From: an uncultured Prochlorococcus sp. | Lineage (GTDB): Bacteria > Cyanobacteriota > Cyanobacteriia > PCC-6307 > Cyanobiaceae | Direction of reading: 5' to 3' | DNA: 64,000 nt | NCBI GenBank assembly: GCA_902623195.1 | Contig: CACNSV010000001.1 | Location: 1 to 64,000, forward strand | Shown: piece by piece, positions 1 through 9,325 of the stretch | Position numbering within the stretch: position 1 is the stretch's first letter | Layout: the number at the start of each line of letters is the position of its first letter | Position numbers and translations under genes: made by a program | The notes under the pieces: generated by a model | The model's input: only the letters and a program-made list of their open reading frames with translations | Database searches by the model: none | Told to the model about the DNA's origin: nothing

Positions 1-1
1 G

Positions 2-379
2 TTGCAAAATAAATTTGTCAGAAAAAAACTTCTATCGGAAAAAAAGTTCGACAAAAAGAAAATTGGTTATGCGAGAGCTACAGATAATGAAATTGATTAT
101 TTAAATAAACAAATTAATGATTTGAATAATTCTGGATGTAGTTTAATTTTTTCTGAGATTATTAGTGTAACTGAAGAAAAAAAAACAGAACTTCAAAATG
201 CATTTAATGCTTTATCACCTGGAGATATTTTGATAGTAGATAAGTTAGATAGAGTTTTTTGTTCAAAGGTTGATTGTATAAGGGGATTAAACATACTGTT
301 GAATAAAGGAATAAATTTGAAAATTTTATCTAATAATTTCTCTTCATCTGAAAAAATGAACCCTTTTCTTCAATTCTAA
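2..379 (+). pseudogene. serine recombinase-like protein, catalytic-domain part (frame-broken)
   Basis: The translation matches the N-terminal catalytic domain of resolvase/invertase serine recombinases: IGYAR near residue 21, a Q-x-x-x-L spacing, GDILIVDKLDR near 74-84. Key active-site positions differ. The residue aligned with the nucleophilic Ser (GYARVS in the family) is Thr27, the Arg after the SGxxxxR segment is Lys61, and the last Arg of LDRLGR is Cys87. The reading frame ends at TAA 377-379, but the rest of the family pattern continues in frame 1 (PFSSILKFLLEFE) into the next entry, so a shift occurs near the A6 run at 351-356. The start shown is TTG at the window edge and the true start may lie outside. 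Family assignment is firm; loss of recombinase activity is inference. Confidence 0.7.
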
Positions 380-387
380 AGTTTTTA

Positions 388-624
388 TTGGAATTTGAAA
401 ATTTAGAAAAAGATATTCCAGGCAAGAAAAGGAGAGATATACCTAAAAACAGAAAAATTATTGGTTTGAATTTAGGTGGGAGGCCAAAAATTAGTAAAAT
501 AAAAGAAACATTAGTACTACGTTTGAGAAGTGAAGGTTATTCATATCGAACTATTAGATCTCAAACAGGAGTTTCATTGTCAACAATAAGAAGAATTATT
601 CTTGATTCAGACAGTAATAATTAA
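388..624 (+). pseudogene. serine recombinase-like protein, C-terminal HTH part
   Basis: This ORF carries the end of the same recombinase-like gene. Its opening (LEFENLEKDI) corresponds to the linker helix of resolvases, and GRPKISKIKET followed by EGYSYRTIRSQTGVSLSTIRR is the HTH_7-type DNA-binding domain. Frame 1 stays open for several codons upstream of the TTG used by the ORF caller, and that upstream part also fits the family. It is therefore probably not an independent gene. It is either the second half of a frame-disrupted gene or is reached by a -1 slip. The HTH looks intact, so a DNA-binding product remains possible. The next ORF starts directly at its stop codon. Confidence 0.65.
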
Positions 625-834
625 ATGATAGATAAAAAACTTGAAAAATTAATAAAAGAGATCTTTAAAGATTTAGCTCTTCGTTTATTTGAATTAAACT
701 ATAAAGATAGAAATAGTTTATTAGCTGAATATCGAGAATGGATACATGAGGATTTAGAGAAGGAAAAGATATTAATGCTTCCTTACGAAGCTTACACAAT
801 AAGAATAAAAAGCAATTTTAAGGAAGATGAATGA
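625..834 (+). CDS. hypothetical protein, 69 aa
   Basis: I do not recognise this protein. The ATG at 625 abuts the TAA of the recombinase C-terminal ORF (TAAATG), suggesting translational coupling. The sequence is charged and mostly helical in appearance (DKKLEKLIKEIFKDLALRLFEL), with no membrane segment, Cys pair or nucleotide-binding motif. It ends 4 nt before the stop of the convergent beta-lactamase-like gene. Whether it works with the recombinase remnant is unknown. Confidence 0.5.
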   Translation: MIDKKLEKLIKEIFKDLALRLFELNYKDRNSLLAEYREWIHEDLEKEKILMLPYEAYTIRIKSNFKEDE

Positions 835-838
835 GTTT

Positions 839-1723
839 TTATGTATTAATAAATTGATAAATTGCTTTTGAAATTTTTGGTAAAATATCACTATCTTTTG
901 CAAATTGTTTTCCTTCTGTGAAGACTACAAGTAAAGTTTTACTTTGATTACTATTGATCCAATAGGCCGCATCATTTCTAGCCTCTGACATTAACCCTGC
1001 TTTACTCCAAAAAGGAATATTTTTAGGTAATCCCTCTCCTAAAAAACCATTTATTTGATTATTTGGATCTTTGAGTTGAGATTGTTCATTGATTTCTCTA
1101 AATAAACAATTCTTTAAATTTATATTATTTTCATACAAGCTTATATTCTGCATAATTTCTTCCATAATGCGTGCAGTTCCATCAGTTGTCATGACATTTC
1201 TGTTTTGGTTAAAAGTACTATAGAAATCTTTTTCTCTTCCATATGGTCGATCCTCCCAAGTCTTTTGACAACAATTAAAATCTTGTAATTCTTCCCAATT
1301 TAGAGATTTTAACCAATCATTAATGATTTCTCTCTGATATTTCCATATATTAAATTCTTCTTTTTCTAAGGAGGGTCCACTAGTCGTTCCAGTAAGGAGA
1401 TCTACAATAAAACTTGTGGCATCATTGCTTGAGTTATGAAGCATTTCTTGAATAGCTTCCTCCACGTGTATGTCGCTTAAAATAGTTTTATTTTTTATCC
1501 AATAGTGAATTGCGAGTGAGTATACTAATTTAACGACACTGGCAGGATAAATCTTTTTACGATTATTGATTCCATATCCATACCCTTTTTTAGAATTTGC
1601 CTCATAATTTATCCAAGTGACAGCAATATTATTGCGTTTATTACGATATTTTTCATGAAATATTTTATTTAAAATATCTTGTAGTACAGATCCAATTTCT
1701 TCGTTTATATAATAAAAAGACAT
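839..1723 (-). CDS. class A beta-lactamase-like serine hydrolase
   Basis: The 294-aa protein has the penicillin-recognising serine hydrolase motif set: S62-V-V-K65 (SxxK, after YPA), S99-N100-D101 at the SDN position, and W-S-K241-A-G at the KTG position followed by a C-terminal strand (LLVVFTEG). This is the Beta-lactamase2 family, which includes beta-lactamases and peptidoglycan-active relatives. A convincing class A omega-loop Glu motif is not evident, so drug hydrolysis cannot be claimed. No N-terminal signal peptide is visible, which is odd for a cell-wall enzyme and could mean a missed upstream start. It is divergent from the NlpC/P60 gene with only 13 nt between start codons, which suggests a shared cell-wall theme. 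Confidence 0.75.
   Translation of the reverse strand: MSFYYINEEIGSVLQDILNKIFHEKYRNKRNNIAVTWINYEANSKKGYGYGINNRKKIYPASVVKLVYSLAIHYWIKNKTILSDIHVEEAIQEMLHNSSNDATSFIVDLLTGTTSGPSLEKEEFNIWKYQREIINDWLKSLNWEELQDFNCCQKTWEDRPYGREKDFYSTFNQNRNVMTTDGTARIMEEIMQNISLYENNINLKNCLFREINEQSQLKDPNNQINGFLGEGLPKNIPFWSKAGLMSEARNDAAYWINSNQSKTLLVVFTEGKQFAKDSDILPKISKAIYQFINT
1708..1713 (+). promoter_or_regulatory. candidate -10 element for the NlpC/P60 gene
   Basis: TATAAT lies 24 nt upstream of the ATG at 1737, inside the first codons of the divergent beta-lactamase-like gene. The spacer is only 13 nt, so a promoter for the plus-strand gene has to sit in the neighbour's coding sequence. No good -35 is seen. Confidence 0.35.
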
Positions 1724-1736
1724 TGAAATAAAAAAT

Positions 1737-2492
1737 ATGAATACTTTACTATTATTTAATCAAACAAATTTTTCGACATCCAATTGGTGGAAATTAAGAA
1801 CTAATACATTAGGTTATAAGAATGAACAAGGTTCTCAAATCGTTACTGAGATAGCTAAAAATAGGTGCTTTAGGATTGTAGAGTTAGATTTAAAAAGAAA
1901 AAATCATAAATATAAATCAAGATATTTAGTTCAATTATTTGATGATGGTTATTTATGTTGGATTAATATTCAAGGTTTAGATATTGAGAGTTTTTCAAAT
2001 AATTATAAAAAAAGATTGATATGTGATGAAATACTTATCCAAAATAAAATTCCTTTTATTTTAGATTGGATAGACTTACGGTCGAAAGAATTAAATAAAT
2101 ATAAATGGGGAGGAACTTTAGGACCTGACTTCGATTGTTCTGGCCTAATTCAGGCAGCATTTATGCAGCAAGGAATAAATATACCTAGAGATTCTTATCA
2201 AATCATGCGTTTTTGTAAGCATCTTTTTAATTTTCCAGGGAATAATAACCTACTTCAAATGGGTGATCTTTTATTTTTTGGAGATAATAATGTATGTAAT
2301 CATGTGGCAATATATTCTCATGAAGGAACTTATTACCATTCTTCAGGAATTGAATTTGGTAGAAATGGAATATCTAAAGAAAATTTATATGCATCTAAAT
2401 ATGATGATAAAACGTCAAATTACTATAGATCAAAATTATTATGTGCAGGTAGAGTTACTAGATCTTATTCATGGAATAAGACTTTAAGATGA
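1737..2492 (+). CDS. NlpC/P60-family peptidoglycan hydrolase
   Basis: The C-terminal half is an NlpC/P60 papain-like domain, which typically cleaves D-Glu-meso-DAP bonds in peptidoglycan stem peptides. The catalytic Cys is C134 in DFDCSG, the His is H189 in NHVAIY, and a third polar residue is H201 in YYHSSG. KWGG and GDLLFFG are also family signatures. The first ~110 residues resemble a bacterial SH3-like wall-binding region (RYLVQLFDDGYLCWI), but this is weaker. No signal peptide is evident. ATG at 1737 is the only good start. It is convergent with psaL (13 nt between stops). Confidence 0.85.
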   Translation: MNTLLLFNQTNFSTSNWWKLRTNTLGYKNEQGSQIVTEIAKNRCFRIVELDLKRKNHKYKSRYLVQLFDDGYLCWINIQGLDIESFSNNYKKRLICDEILIQNKIPFILDWIDLRSKELNKYKWGGTLGPDFDCSGLIQAAFMQQGINIPRDSYQIMRFCKHLFNFPGNNNLLQMGDLLFFGDNNVCNHVAIYSHEGTYYHSSGIEFGRNGISKENLYASKYDDKTSNYYRSKLLCAGRVTRSYSWNKTLR

Positions 2493-2505
2493 TTATATTT
2501 GTATT

Positions 2506-3090
2506 TTAACCTGCGTTACCAAGATTTTTTATCATTGGCATTATTGTATCTAGATGTAATGTTCCACAGATAAGCCATGCAAATACTGCTCCTCCACATC
2601 CTCCTAACCAAAAGCCACTTGTAAAATCGTTCCAACCTTGTCTTGTAAAAAGATCTTTTGGAGGATTATCTACAGTGCAGTCTTGAGGCTGAACATTTGG
2701 TGCTTTCCCTGGAGAATTATATAAGAGTAACAGCGCAGTTAATATATGAACTGCTCCAATAGCACCCAATAAACCAACAGTTAAAGCAAAATCTGAATTT
2801 CTTAGTGGACCTGTCATAGTGAATGGGCCATATAATAAATAGCCAAAAGCTGCTCCAGTCTCTAACCCTCTAAAATTATTTGAAATTCCTTTTCTATAAA
2901 AAGGCAAATTATTGATAAATGCTTTTGTTACATATCCGCTGTTGACAGGAGTGGCTAAATTTCCAACGCAAGGATCATTAACAGTTTTAATTGCCCAATT
3001 CTTTGCTGCTCCATAATCTTCATCATCTAATAATTGATCTTGTGTTTGAATTAGATCGGTTGAATTAGATTTATTTTGTTGTGAATCCAT
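2506..3090 (-). CDS. psaL: photosystem I reaction centre subunit XI (PsaL)
   Basis: PsaL is the membrane subunit at the trimer interface of photosystem I. The 194-aa product has the conserved block around residues 38-55 ([14 protein letters not shown]), FYRKG with the following RGLETG segment, and hydrophobic helices near 78-90, 103-124 and 160-180. The N-terminus carries ~25 polar residues before the conserved region, making it longer than typical freshwater PsaL proteins (about 150-160 aa), as is usual in marine picocyanobacteria. It lies 24 nt downstream of psaI on the same strand, so the two are probably co-transcribed. Confidence 0.97.
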   Translation of the reverse strand: MDSQQNKSNSTDLIQTQDQLLDDEDYGAAKNWAIKTVNDPCVGNLATPVNSGYVTKAFINNLPFYRKGISNNFRGLETGAAFGYLLYGPFTMTGPLRNSDFALTVGLLGAIGAVHILTALLLLYNSPGKAPNVQPQDCTVDNPPKDLFTRQGWNDFTSGFWLGGCGGAVFAWLICGTLHLDTIMPMIKNLGNAG

Positions 3091-3114
3091 TTGAATTAAT
3101 TAAGAGTTTGGTTT

Positions 3115-3231
3115 TTATTCGGTTGCTGTGATATATCTTCCAATTAAAACTATAAAAACAGCAGGAACAAGTATTCCTATTAATGGAACAAAAAGGGATG
3201 GTAACCAACTTGCAACCATATCAGAAGACAT
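3115..3231 (-). CDS. psaI: photosystem I subunit VIII (PsaI), 38 aa
   Basis: This gene is absent from the ORF track because of its length. The minus strand from ATG at 3231 to TAA at 3115 encodes 38 residues: a short polar start (MSSDMVASWLPS), one hydrophobic helix with prolines (FVPLIGILVPAVFIVLIG) and a short tail RYITATE. This matches PsaI, the single-helix subunit packed against PsaL at the trimer centre. Position directly upstream of psaL fits the common psaI-psaL pairing in cyanobacteria. Confidence 0.9.
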   Translation of the reverse strand: MSSDMVASWLPSLFVPLIGILVPAVFIVLIGRYITATE

Positions 3232-3282
3232 AATTTAAGATATATTTTTATTACTCTAGTTCAAATAAATTCATATGTGGTA

Positions 3283-3288
3283 ATTATA
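3283..3288 (-). promoter_or_regulatory. candidate -10 element for psaI-psaL
   Basis: On the minus strand TATAAT occurs 51 nt upstream of the psaI ATG, giving an expected leader of about 45 nt. The region around it is AT-rich and a -35 is not recognisable, as is common in this group. Confidence 0.35.
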
Positions 3289-3321
3289 TTACTAGATGAT
3301 ATAAAAATTTATTAACTTTTC

Positions 3322-3717
3322 ATGCTTAAATTAATTTCTCTAATTCTTATAATTAGCATTATTGTTTTTTTAATTTTTTATAAAAAAGAATATATGTTCA
3401 ATAAATTAAAAACTAATAAAAATTTGTCGCCTCCTTCTAGTAAAGATAATGGGTCATCTCAATTAAAAATATTTAAAGTAAATTTAAATAATTCATATTT
3501 TAATAATATAAATAATTTTTCAAATCGTAAGAAATCCATCTTAAGAAAGGAAATGTTAGATCTTTTTAAAGGTTCAAAAGAAGATAAAATTAAGGCTTTA
3601 AAAATAGCTGAATTTTTATCTGATAAATCAATTTTGCCGATATTAAAAATAGGCTTAAAAGATATGGATTCAGATATTGTAAAAGTATCTGCTAAATTAA
3701 TTCAAAAATTTAAATAG
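3322..3717 (+). CDS. membrane-anchored HEAT-repeat-like protein
   Basis: The 131-aa product begins with a strongly hydrophobic stretch (residues about 2-20, LKLISLILIISIIVFLIF) that would act as a membrane anchor. An Asn/Ser-rich linker follows. The last ~50 residues (LFKGSKEDKIKALKIAEFL and ILPILKIGLKDMDSDIVKVSA) look like one to two HEAT/PBS-lyase-type helical repeats. Such repeats are protein-binding scaffolds; no enzymatic motif is seen. It stands alone, convergent with the glycosyltransferase gene. Function unknown. Confidence 0.65.
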   Translation: MLKLISLILIISIIVFLIFYKKEYMFNKLKTNKNLSPPSSKDNGSSQLKIFKVNLNNSYFNNINNFSNRKKSILRKEMLDLFKGSKEDKIKALKIAEFLSDKSILPILKIGLKDMDSDIVKVSAKLIQKFK

Positions 3718-3724
3718 CAAAAAT

Positions 3725-4687
3725 TTAATTTTTAGTTTTTCCAAATACAGATCTTATTCTATAAATTGGTCTGTTTTGGCTTTCATGATAAGTTCTTATT
3801 AGTAATTCGCCCAATAAGCCAAAACTAAATAATTGAACTCCGGCGATACCTAATATTAATGCAAACATAAGTAGTGGTCTGCTTCCAATATTTTCTCCTA
3901 AAAATTTTAATAATATCAAATAAGAGCTAATAATTAGGCTACTAACTATACTTACTATCCCAATAAATCCAAAAACATACATTGGCCTAGTGAGAAATTT
4001 ATTCATAAACCAGACTGTTAGTAAATCCATTAAGACTCTAAATGTTCTGTCAATTCCATATTTGCTGGTTCCATATTTTCTGCTTCTATGATTTACTTTT
4101 ATTTCTTTTACTTTTGCCCCTTCTATATTGGCTAAAATAGGAAGAAATCTATGTAATTCTCCATATAATTTAATATCTTTAACTATTTCTTTTCTAAAAG
4201 CTTTTAGTGAACACCCATAATCATGAAGATTGATTCCAGTGACAAAACCTATTAGTTTGTTTGCTAACTTTGAAGGGATACGACGACTTATTAATTTATC
4301 TTTCCTTTCAAATCTCCATCCGCATACTAAGTCATAACCTTCTTTAATAGTTTGAATTAATCTTGGAATATCATTAGGATCATTTTGTAAATCTCCATCT
4401 AAGGAAATTATAATTTCGCCATTAGTATAATCAAAGCCAGCTGCCATAGCAGCTGTTTGCCCATAATTCTTTCTTAAATTAAGTACTTTTAATTCTTTAA
4501 TATTCAATGATAGCTTATTTAAAATTTGCAGAGTTGAATCATTAGAACCATCATTAACTAAAATCAATTCGAAATAGATATTATTTGCATTCATTACCTT
4601 AAGAATCTCTTTAGTCAGTAATTCAACGCTCTCACTTTCGTTATAAATTGGAACTACTATTGAAACTAAATCATTTAATTCATTCAT
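3725..4687 (-). CDS. family 2 glycosyltransferase (polyprenyl-phosphate type), membrane-anchored
   Basis: The 320-aa protein has a GT-A domain: VSIVVPIYNES near the N-terminus, LVNDGSND (residues ~43-50), and the metal-binding D97-G-D99 in SLDGDLQNDP. Two C-terminal hydrophobic hairpin helices follow (about 232-258 and 268-295). This architecture is that of the dolichyl/undecaprenyl-phosphate sugar transferases (DPM1/GtrB/ArnC-like) that load a sugar onto a polyprenyl phosphate at the cytoplasmic face. The sugar cannot be told from sequence. The gene lies downstream of the psaAB terminator on the same strand, and its ATG is at 4687. Confidence 0.88.
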   Translation of the reverse strand: MNELNDLVSIVVPIYNESESVELLTKEILKVMNANNIYFELILVNDGSNDSTLQILNKLSLNIKELKVLNLRKNYGQTAAMAAGFDYTNGEIIISLDGDLQNDPNDIPRLIQTIKEGYDLVCGWRFERKDKLISRRIPSKLANKLIGFVTGINLHDYGCSLKAFRKEIVKDIKLYGELHRFLPILANIEGAKVKEIKVNHRSRKYGTSKYGIDRTFRVLMDLLTVWFMNKFLTRPMYVFGFIGIVSIVSSLIISSYLILLKFLGENIGSRPLLMFALILGIAGVQLFSFGLLGELLIRTYHESQNRPIYRIRSVFGKTKN

Positions 4688-4741
4688 AAAGAGTGTTGAA
4701 TTTAAATCTTATTTTAACTGATGTCTTTTAAGTAAAATTGC

Positions 4742-4773
4742 AAAAAAAAAGAGTCACTTTAGTGACTCTTTTT
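4742..4773 (-). terminator. intrinsic terminator of psaA-psaB
   Basis: A perfect 8-bp hairpin (GAGTCACT, AA loop in minus orientation, AGTGACTC) is followed on the minus strand by nine T residues. It begins 11 nt after the psaB stop codon. T residues also follow on the plus strand, so it could work in both directions. It is by far the clearest rho-independent terminator in the window. Confidence 0.9.
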
Positions 4774-4783
4774 GATGTATTTA

Positions 4784-7015
4784 CTAACCAAATTTACCTG
4801 AGGTTGAGGCAATAACGAAAGCTCCAAAAGTTAGTATGTTTCCGATCGTGAAATGTGCTAATCCTACCAGTCTTGCTTGAACAATTGATAGAGCAACAGG
4901 CTTGTCTCTCCATCCCACTAAATTAGCAATTGGTGTCCTTTGGTGAGCCCATACTAGAGTTTCGATTAATTCTTGCCAGTAGCCTCTCCAAGAGATAAGG
5001 AACATGAATCCTGTTGCCCATACTAAGTGACCAAATAAGAACATCCATGCCCATACTGATAAAGCATTCACCCCGAATGGGTTATAACCATTTATAAGTT
5101 GTGCTGAATTTAACCATAAATAGTCTCTAAACCAACCCATTAGATATGTTCCTGACTCGTTAAATTGAGCTACATTACCTTGCCATATAGCTAAGTGCTT
5201 CCAATGCCAATAGAAAGTGACCCAAGCAATTAGATTAAGAGCCCAAAACATTGCTAAATACATAGCATCCCAAGATGAACTATCACAAGTTCCTCCTCTT
5301 CCAGGCCCATCGCATGGAAAAGCATATCCAAGATCTTTTTTATCAGGTATTAATTTTGTACCTCTAGCATCAAGAGCACCCTTAATTAAAATTAATGCAG
5401 TTGTATGCAATCCAAGAGCAATAGCATGATGAACTAAGAAGTCTGCTGGACCAATTGGTAGGAAAGCACTAAGTGCATCTTGCCTGTTAATTAAATCCAT
5501 CCAATAGTGATTACCAGGTAATGAGTTGGCTGCAACGCTCGCGGCACTTGTTGGATCAGACAATAAAGCATTGAATCCATACATCATTTTCCCTTGGGCA
5601 GCCTGAACAAATTGAGCGAACACTGGTTCAATTAATATCTGTTTCTCGGGTGTACCAAAAGCAACTACAACATCATTATGAACATAAATACCTAAGGTAT
5701 GGAATCCAAGAAGCATGGTAACCCAGCTTAGATGACTTATTAAAGCTTCTTTTGTACCTAAGACCCTCGCTAAAACATTATCTTTATTTAGTTCAGGATC
5801 ATAATCTCTGACAAAGAAAATTGCACCATGGGCAAAAGCTCCAACCATTAAAAACATCGCAATATATTGGTGATGTGTATATAAAGCTGATTGAGTTGTG
5901 TAGTCTCTTGCAATAAATGCATAAGAAGGTAATGCACCCATATGTTGAGCAACTAATGAAGTAGCTACTCCAAGAGCCGCTAGAGCTAAGCCTAATTGAA
6001 AGTGTAGTGAATTATTTAAGGTCTCATATATTCCATCATGATTAATACCAAAACTTCCTTTGTGAGGATCCATTGGATGTCTTGTATTATGTGCTTCTGT
6101 AATTTCTTTTAAACTATGACCAATACCAAATGTTGTTCTGTACATATGACCAGCGATGATAAAAACAGTACCTATCGCAATATGATGATGAGCAATATCA
6201 GTTAGCCATAAAGCCTCACTTTGTGGATGTAAACCTCCTAAAAAGGTAAATATTGCTGTACCAGCACCTTGAGTTGTACCAAAAACTGCATCTAGTGAAT
6301 CAGGGTTTTGTGCATAAGCCCCCCAATTTAATGTAAAGAAAGGAGCAAGGCCTGCAGGGTGAGGTAATACTGTTAACCAATTATCCCAACCTACGTGTTG
6401 ACCTCTAGATTCAGGAATGGCTACATGAACAAGGTGACCAGTCCATGCAATGCTGCTAAAACCGAAAAGAACTGAAAGATGATGATTTAATCTTGTTTCA
6501 GCATTTTTGAACCAAGCTAAAGAAGGTCTGAATTTTGGTTGAAGATGTAACCAACCAGCAAATAGAGTCCAACATGCAAGGATACTCATAAAAATGGAGG
6601 CTTGGAATAATTGCTCGTTAGTTCTCATTCCGATTGTGTACCACCAATGATAAAGTCCTGAATAAGCAATATTTACAGGACCTTGGGCACCTGCTTGTGA
6701 CATCGCTTCAGTAATACCTTTACCAAAATGTGGATCCCAAATAGCATGTGCGATTGGGCGTACATGGAGTGGATCTAGTACCCACTGTTCAAAGTTACCT
6801 TGCCAAGCAATATGAAATAAATTACCAGCTACCCATAAGGCGATGATAGCTAAGTGACCAAAATGAGTAGAGAAAAGCTTTTGATAAAGTTTTTCTTCTG
6901 TCATACCATCATGACTTTCAAAATCATGAGCTGTAGCAATTCCATACCAGATTCTTCTGGTGGTTGGGTCCTGAGCCAGACCCTGGTTAAATGATGGAAA
7001 TTTTTTAGTTACCAT
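4784..7015 (-). CDS. psaB: photosystem I P700 apoprotein A2 (PsaB)
   Basis: PsaB is one of the two large membrane subunits that bind P700, the electron-transfer chlorophylls and the FX cluster. The 743-aa product is full length, with many His-rich helices ([16 protein letters not shown]) for chlorophyll ligation and the FX-binding loop [12 protein letters not shown] around residues 566-577, whose two Cys supply half of the shared [4Fe-4S] cluster. It starts 24 nt after the psaA stop and is followed by a strong terminator, so psaA-psaB forms a simple two-gene operon. Confidence 0.98.
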   Translation of the reverse strand: MVTKKFPSFNQGLAQDPTTRRIWYGIATAHDFESHDGMTEEKLYQKLFSTHFGHLAIIALWVAGNLFHIAWQGNFEQWVLDPLHVRPIAHAIWDPHFGKGITEAMSQAGAQGPVNIAYSGLYHWWYTIGMRTNEQLFQASIFMSILACWTLFAGWLHLQPKFRPSLAWFKNAETRLNHHLSVLFGFSSIAWTGHLVHVAIPESRGQHVGWDNWLTVLPHPAGLAPFFTLNWGAYAQNPDSLDAVFGTTQGAGTAIFTFLGGLHPQSEALWLTDIAHHHIAIGTVFIIAGHMYRTTFGIGHSLKEITEAHNTRHPMDPHKGSFGINHDGIYETLNNSLHFQLGLALAALGVATSLVAQHMGALPSYAFIARDYTTQSALYTHHQYIAMFLMVGAFAHGAIFFVRDYDPELNKDNVLARVLGTKEALISHLSWVTMLLGFHTLGIYVHNDVVVAFGTPEKQILIEPVFAQFVQAAQGKMMYGFNALLSDPTSAASVAANSLPGNHYWMDLINRQDALSAFLPIGPADFLVHHAIALGLHTTALILIKGALDARGTKLIPDKKDLGYAFPCDGPGRGGTCDSSSWDAMYLAMFWALNLIAWVTFYWHWKHLAIWQGNVAQFNESGTYLMGWFRDYLWLNSAQLINGYNPFGVNALSVWAWMFLFGHLVWATGFMFLISWRGYWQELIETLVWAHQRTPIANLVGWRDKPVALSIVQARLVGLAHFTIGNILTFGAFVIASTSGKFG

Positions 7016-7039
7016 TTGATTAATAAGGAAAGTTCAGGT

Positions 7040-9325
7040 TTAGCCCAGACCGAAGAGGCGAGCATGGAAAAAGGCCCAAGTTGTTGCAATACCTCCAACA
7101 AGGAAGTGGGTTACTCCAACAGCTCTACCTTGGGTAATTGATAAAGCTCTTGGTTGAATAACTGGAGCAACTTTAAGCTTGTTATGAGCCCATAATATTG
7201 ATTCGAAAAGTTCTTGCCAGTATCCTCTACCACTGAATAAGAACATTAAACTAAATGCCCATATAAAGTGAGCTCCAAGAAACATTAAGCCATACATACT
7301 AATTGCTTGACCGTAGCTAGTTAAAACTTGAGAAGCTTGTGCCCAAAGAAAATCACGTAACCACCCATTTACAGTAATTGAACTTTGTGCAAAATTACCT
7401 CCTGTTAAACCCCAAACATCGCTTTGCATTTTCCAAGAAAAATGAAATATAACTATAGAAATACAGTTATACATCCAAAATAGTCCTAGGAAAACATGAT
7501 CCCATGCAGATACTTGACATGTACCACCTCTACCTGGACCGTCACAAGGGAATCTAAATCCTAAGGAAGCCTTATCAGGAATTAATCTTGAGTTTCTTGA
7601 ATAAAGTACCCCTTTCAAAAGAATTAATACGCAAACATGAATTTGGAAAGCATGAATATGATGAATCATAAAGTCCGCTGTGCCAAGAGGTATACCTGTC
7701 ATTGCAACTTTACCTCCAATAGTTAATGTATCTCCATTAAAAACTTGACTTACACCATTACCAGTTAGAAGTGTTGTACCTATACCTGAAGATTGAATAT
7801 TTTGTACCCACTGAGCAAATACAGGCTGTAATGAAATCGCTTTATCACTAAACATATCATCAGGTCTACCCAATGCTCTCATCGTATCGTTGTGTACATA
7901 TAACCCAAAACTGTGAAAGCCTAGGAACATACATGCCCAGTTTAAGTGACTAATAATCGCATCACGAGCCTTCAATACTCTATCGAGTACATTATCGATA
8001 TTTTTAGCAGGATCATAGTCTCGGACCATAGCAATAGCAGCATGAGCTCCCGCACCAACGATGAATAAAGCACCAATCCACATATGATGAGTAAAGCATC
8101 CTAAAACAGTCATATAGTCAATAGCCATATATGGGTATGGAGGCATCGCATACATATGATGAGAAATAATTATTGATAATGATCCAAGCATTGCAAGGTT
8201 TACAGATAGTTGGGCATGTCTACTTTCTGCCATAAATTCAAACAAACCCTGATGACCTTTAGGTGCAGGAAATAGAATTGGATCACCTTGCTGTGAATCC
8301 ATAATTTCTTTCATGCTGTGGCCAATTCCATAATTAGTTCTATACATATGGCCTGCAATGATGAACATAACTGCAATTGCCAAGTGATGATGTGAAATAT
8401 CTGTCATCCAGAGACTTCCTGTTACAGGATTTAATCCTCCTTTAAAAGTAAGAAAATCAGAATATGCCCACCAATTACCAGTGAAAAAGTTTTCAGCAGA
8501 TCTTGCTGCTAAACCAGGAAAAATTTGACTAACAATAGCTGGATTACATAACTCATGAGGCATTGGCATGTCAGCTATTGATGCGATTGCAGTTCCATTT
8601 ATAACTAATGGTTTGCCAGCATCTATTGCATCTAGTAACGCAGCAGTTGGAGCCCCAATGTGAATACAATGACCTGCCCAGGCAAGTGAACCTAGTCCAA
8701 GTAAACCAGCAAGATGATGATTCATCATTGATTCAACATCTTGGAACCATTCCATCTTTGGAGCTGCCTTGTGGTAGTGAAAAATACCTGCATGTAGCAT
8801 TAAAGCTGCCATTACAACAGCCCCGATAGCTAATGCCATTAATTCAGTTTCGTTAGTAATTCCCCATGCTCTCCACATTTGAAAAATACCAGAACTTATT
8901 TGAATACCGTTATAATTAGCTCCTAAATCTCCATTTAACATTTCCTGCCCAACTATAGCCCAAACTTGCTGAGCACCAGGCTTAACGTGAGTTGGGTCTG
9001 CAAGCCACCCAGTGTAATTAGAAAATCTTGCTCCATGAAAAAATGCTGCGCTCATCCAAATGAAAATTACAGCAAGATGTCCAAAATGAGCTGAAAATAT
9101 TTTTCTTGTAGCTTCTTCAGCATCTCCGGAATGGATATCAAAATCATGCGCATCGGCATGCAAATTCCAAATCCATGTAGTTGACTTAGGACCTTTAGAT
9201 AATTTACTGGACCAGAAACCAGGTTTATCTAATTTCCCAAAATCAATTGGTCTTGGATCAGCCTTTACTGGCTCAGCCAAGATTTTTTTGTTTTTTTCTC
9301 CACTTTCTGGTGGGCTGATGGTCAT
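7040..9325 (-). CDS. psaA: photosystem I P700 apoprotein A1 (PsaA)
   Basis: PsaA pairs with PsaB to form the photosystem I core. The 761-aa product starts [12 protein letters not shown] and has the expected length, 11-helix layout and His-rich segments ([18 protein letters not shown]). The FX loop [12 protein letters not shown] lies near residues 592-603. It is the first gene of the psaA-psaB operon. Its 344-nt upstream region contains a candidate -10 and two inverted repeats, described separately, consistent with strong light-responsive control known for this operon in cyanobacteria. Confidence 0.98.
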   Translation of the reverse strand: MTISPPESGEKNKKILAEPVKADPRPIDFGKLDKPGFWSSKLSKGPKSTTWIWNLHADAHDFDIHSGDAEEATRKIFSAHFGHLAVIFIWMSAAFFHGARFSNYTGWLADPTHVKPGAQQVWAIVGQEMLNGDLGANYNGIQISSGIFQMWRAWGITNETELMALAIGAVVMAALMLHAGIFHYHKAAPKMEWFQDVESMMNHHLAGLLGLGSLAWAGHCIHIGAPTAALLDAIDAGKPLVINGTAIASIADMPMPHELCNPAIVSQIFPGLAARSAENFFTGNWWAYSDFLTFKGGLNPVTGSLWMTDISHHHLAIAVMFIIAGHMYRTNYGIGHSMKEIMDSQQGDPILFPAPKGHQGLFEFMAESRHAQLSVNLAMLGSLSIIISHHMYAMPPYPYMAIDYMTVLGCFTHHMWIGALFIVGAGAHAAIAMVRDYDPAKNIDNVLDRVLKARDAIISHLNWACMFLGFHSFGLYVHNDTMRALGRPDDMFSDKAISLQPVFAQWVQNIQSSGIGTTLLTGNGVSQVFNGDTLTIGGKVAMTGIPLGTADFMIHHIHAFQIHVCVLILLKGVLYSRNSRLIPDKASLGFRFPCDGPGRGGTCQVSAWDHVFLGLFWMYNCISIVIFHFSWKMQSDVWGLTGGNFAQSSITVNGWLRDFLWAQASQVLTSYGQAISMYGLMFLGAHFIWAFSLMFLFSGRGYWQELFESILWAHNKLKVAPVIQPRALSITQGRAVGVTHFLVGGIATTWAFFHARLFGLG

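Noticed and set aside
1-834. Integrated mobile element or genomic island boundary
   Set aside because: A recombinase-like remnant is present, but no terminal repeats, tRNA target, transposase or phage genes were seen in the window; the left side is not visible.
839-1723. Antibiotic-resistance beta-lactamase
   Set aside because: The motif set places it in the superfamily, but the omega-loop Glu motif and a signal peptide are not evident, so drug hydrolysis cannot be supported.
2263-2487. Second plus-strand ORF inside the NlpC/P60 gene
   Set aside because: Shifted frame across the conserved catalytic domain; coding signal belongs to the longer frame.
5217-5429. Plus-strand ORF opposite psaB
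   Set aside because: Shadow of the conserved psaB sequence; no independent support. The same holds for the antisense ORFs listed inside psaA, cobJ, gltB, infB, tufA, rpoB, rpoC1, rpoC2 and others.
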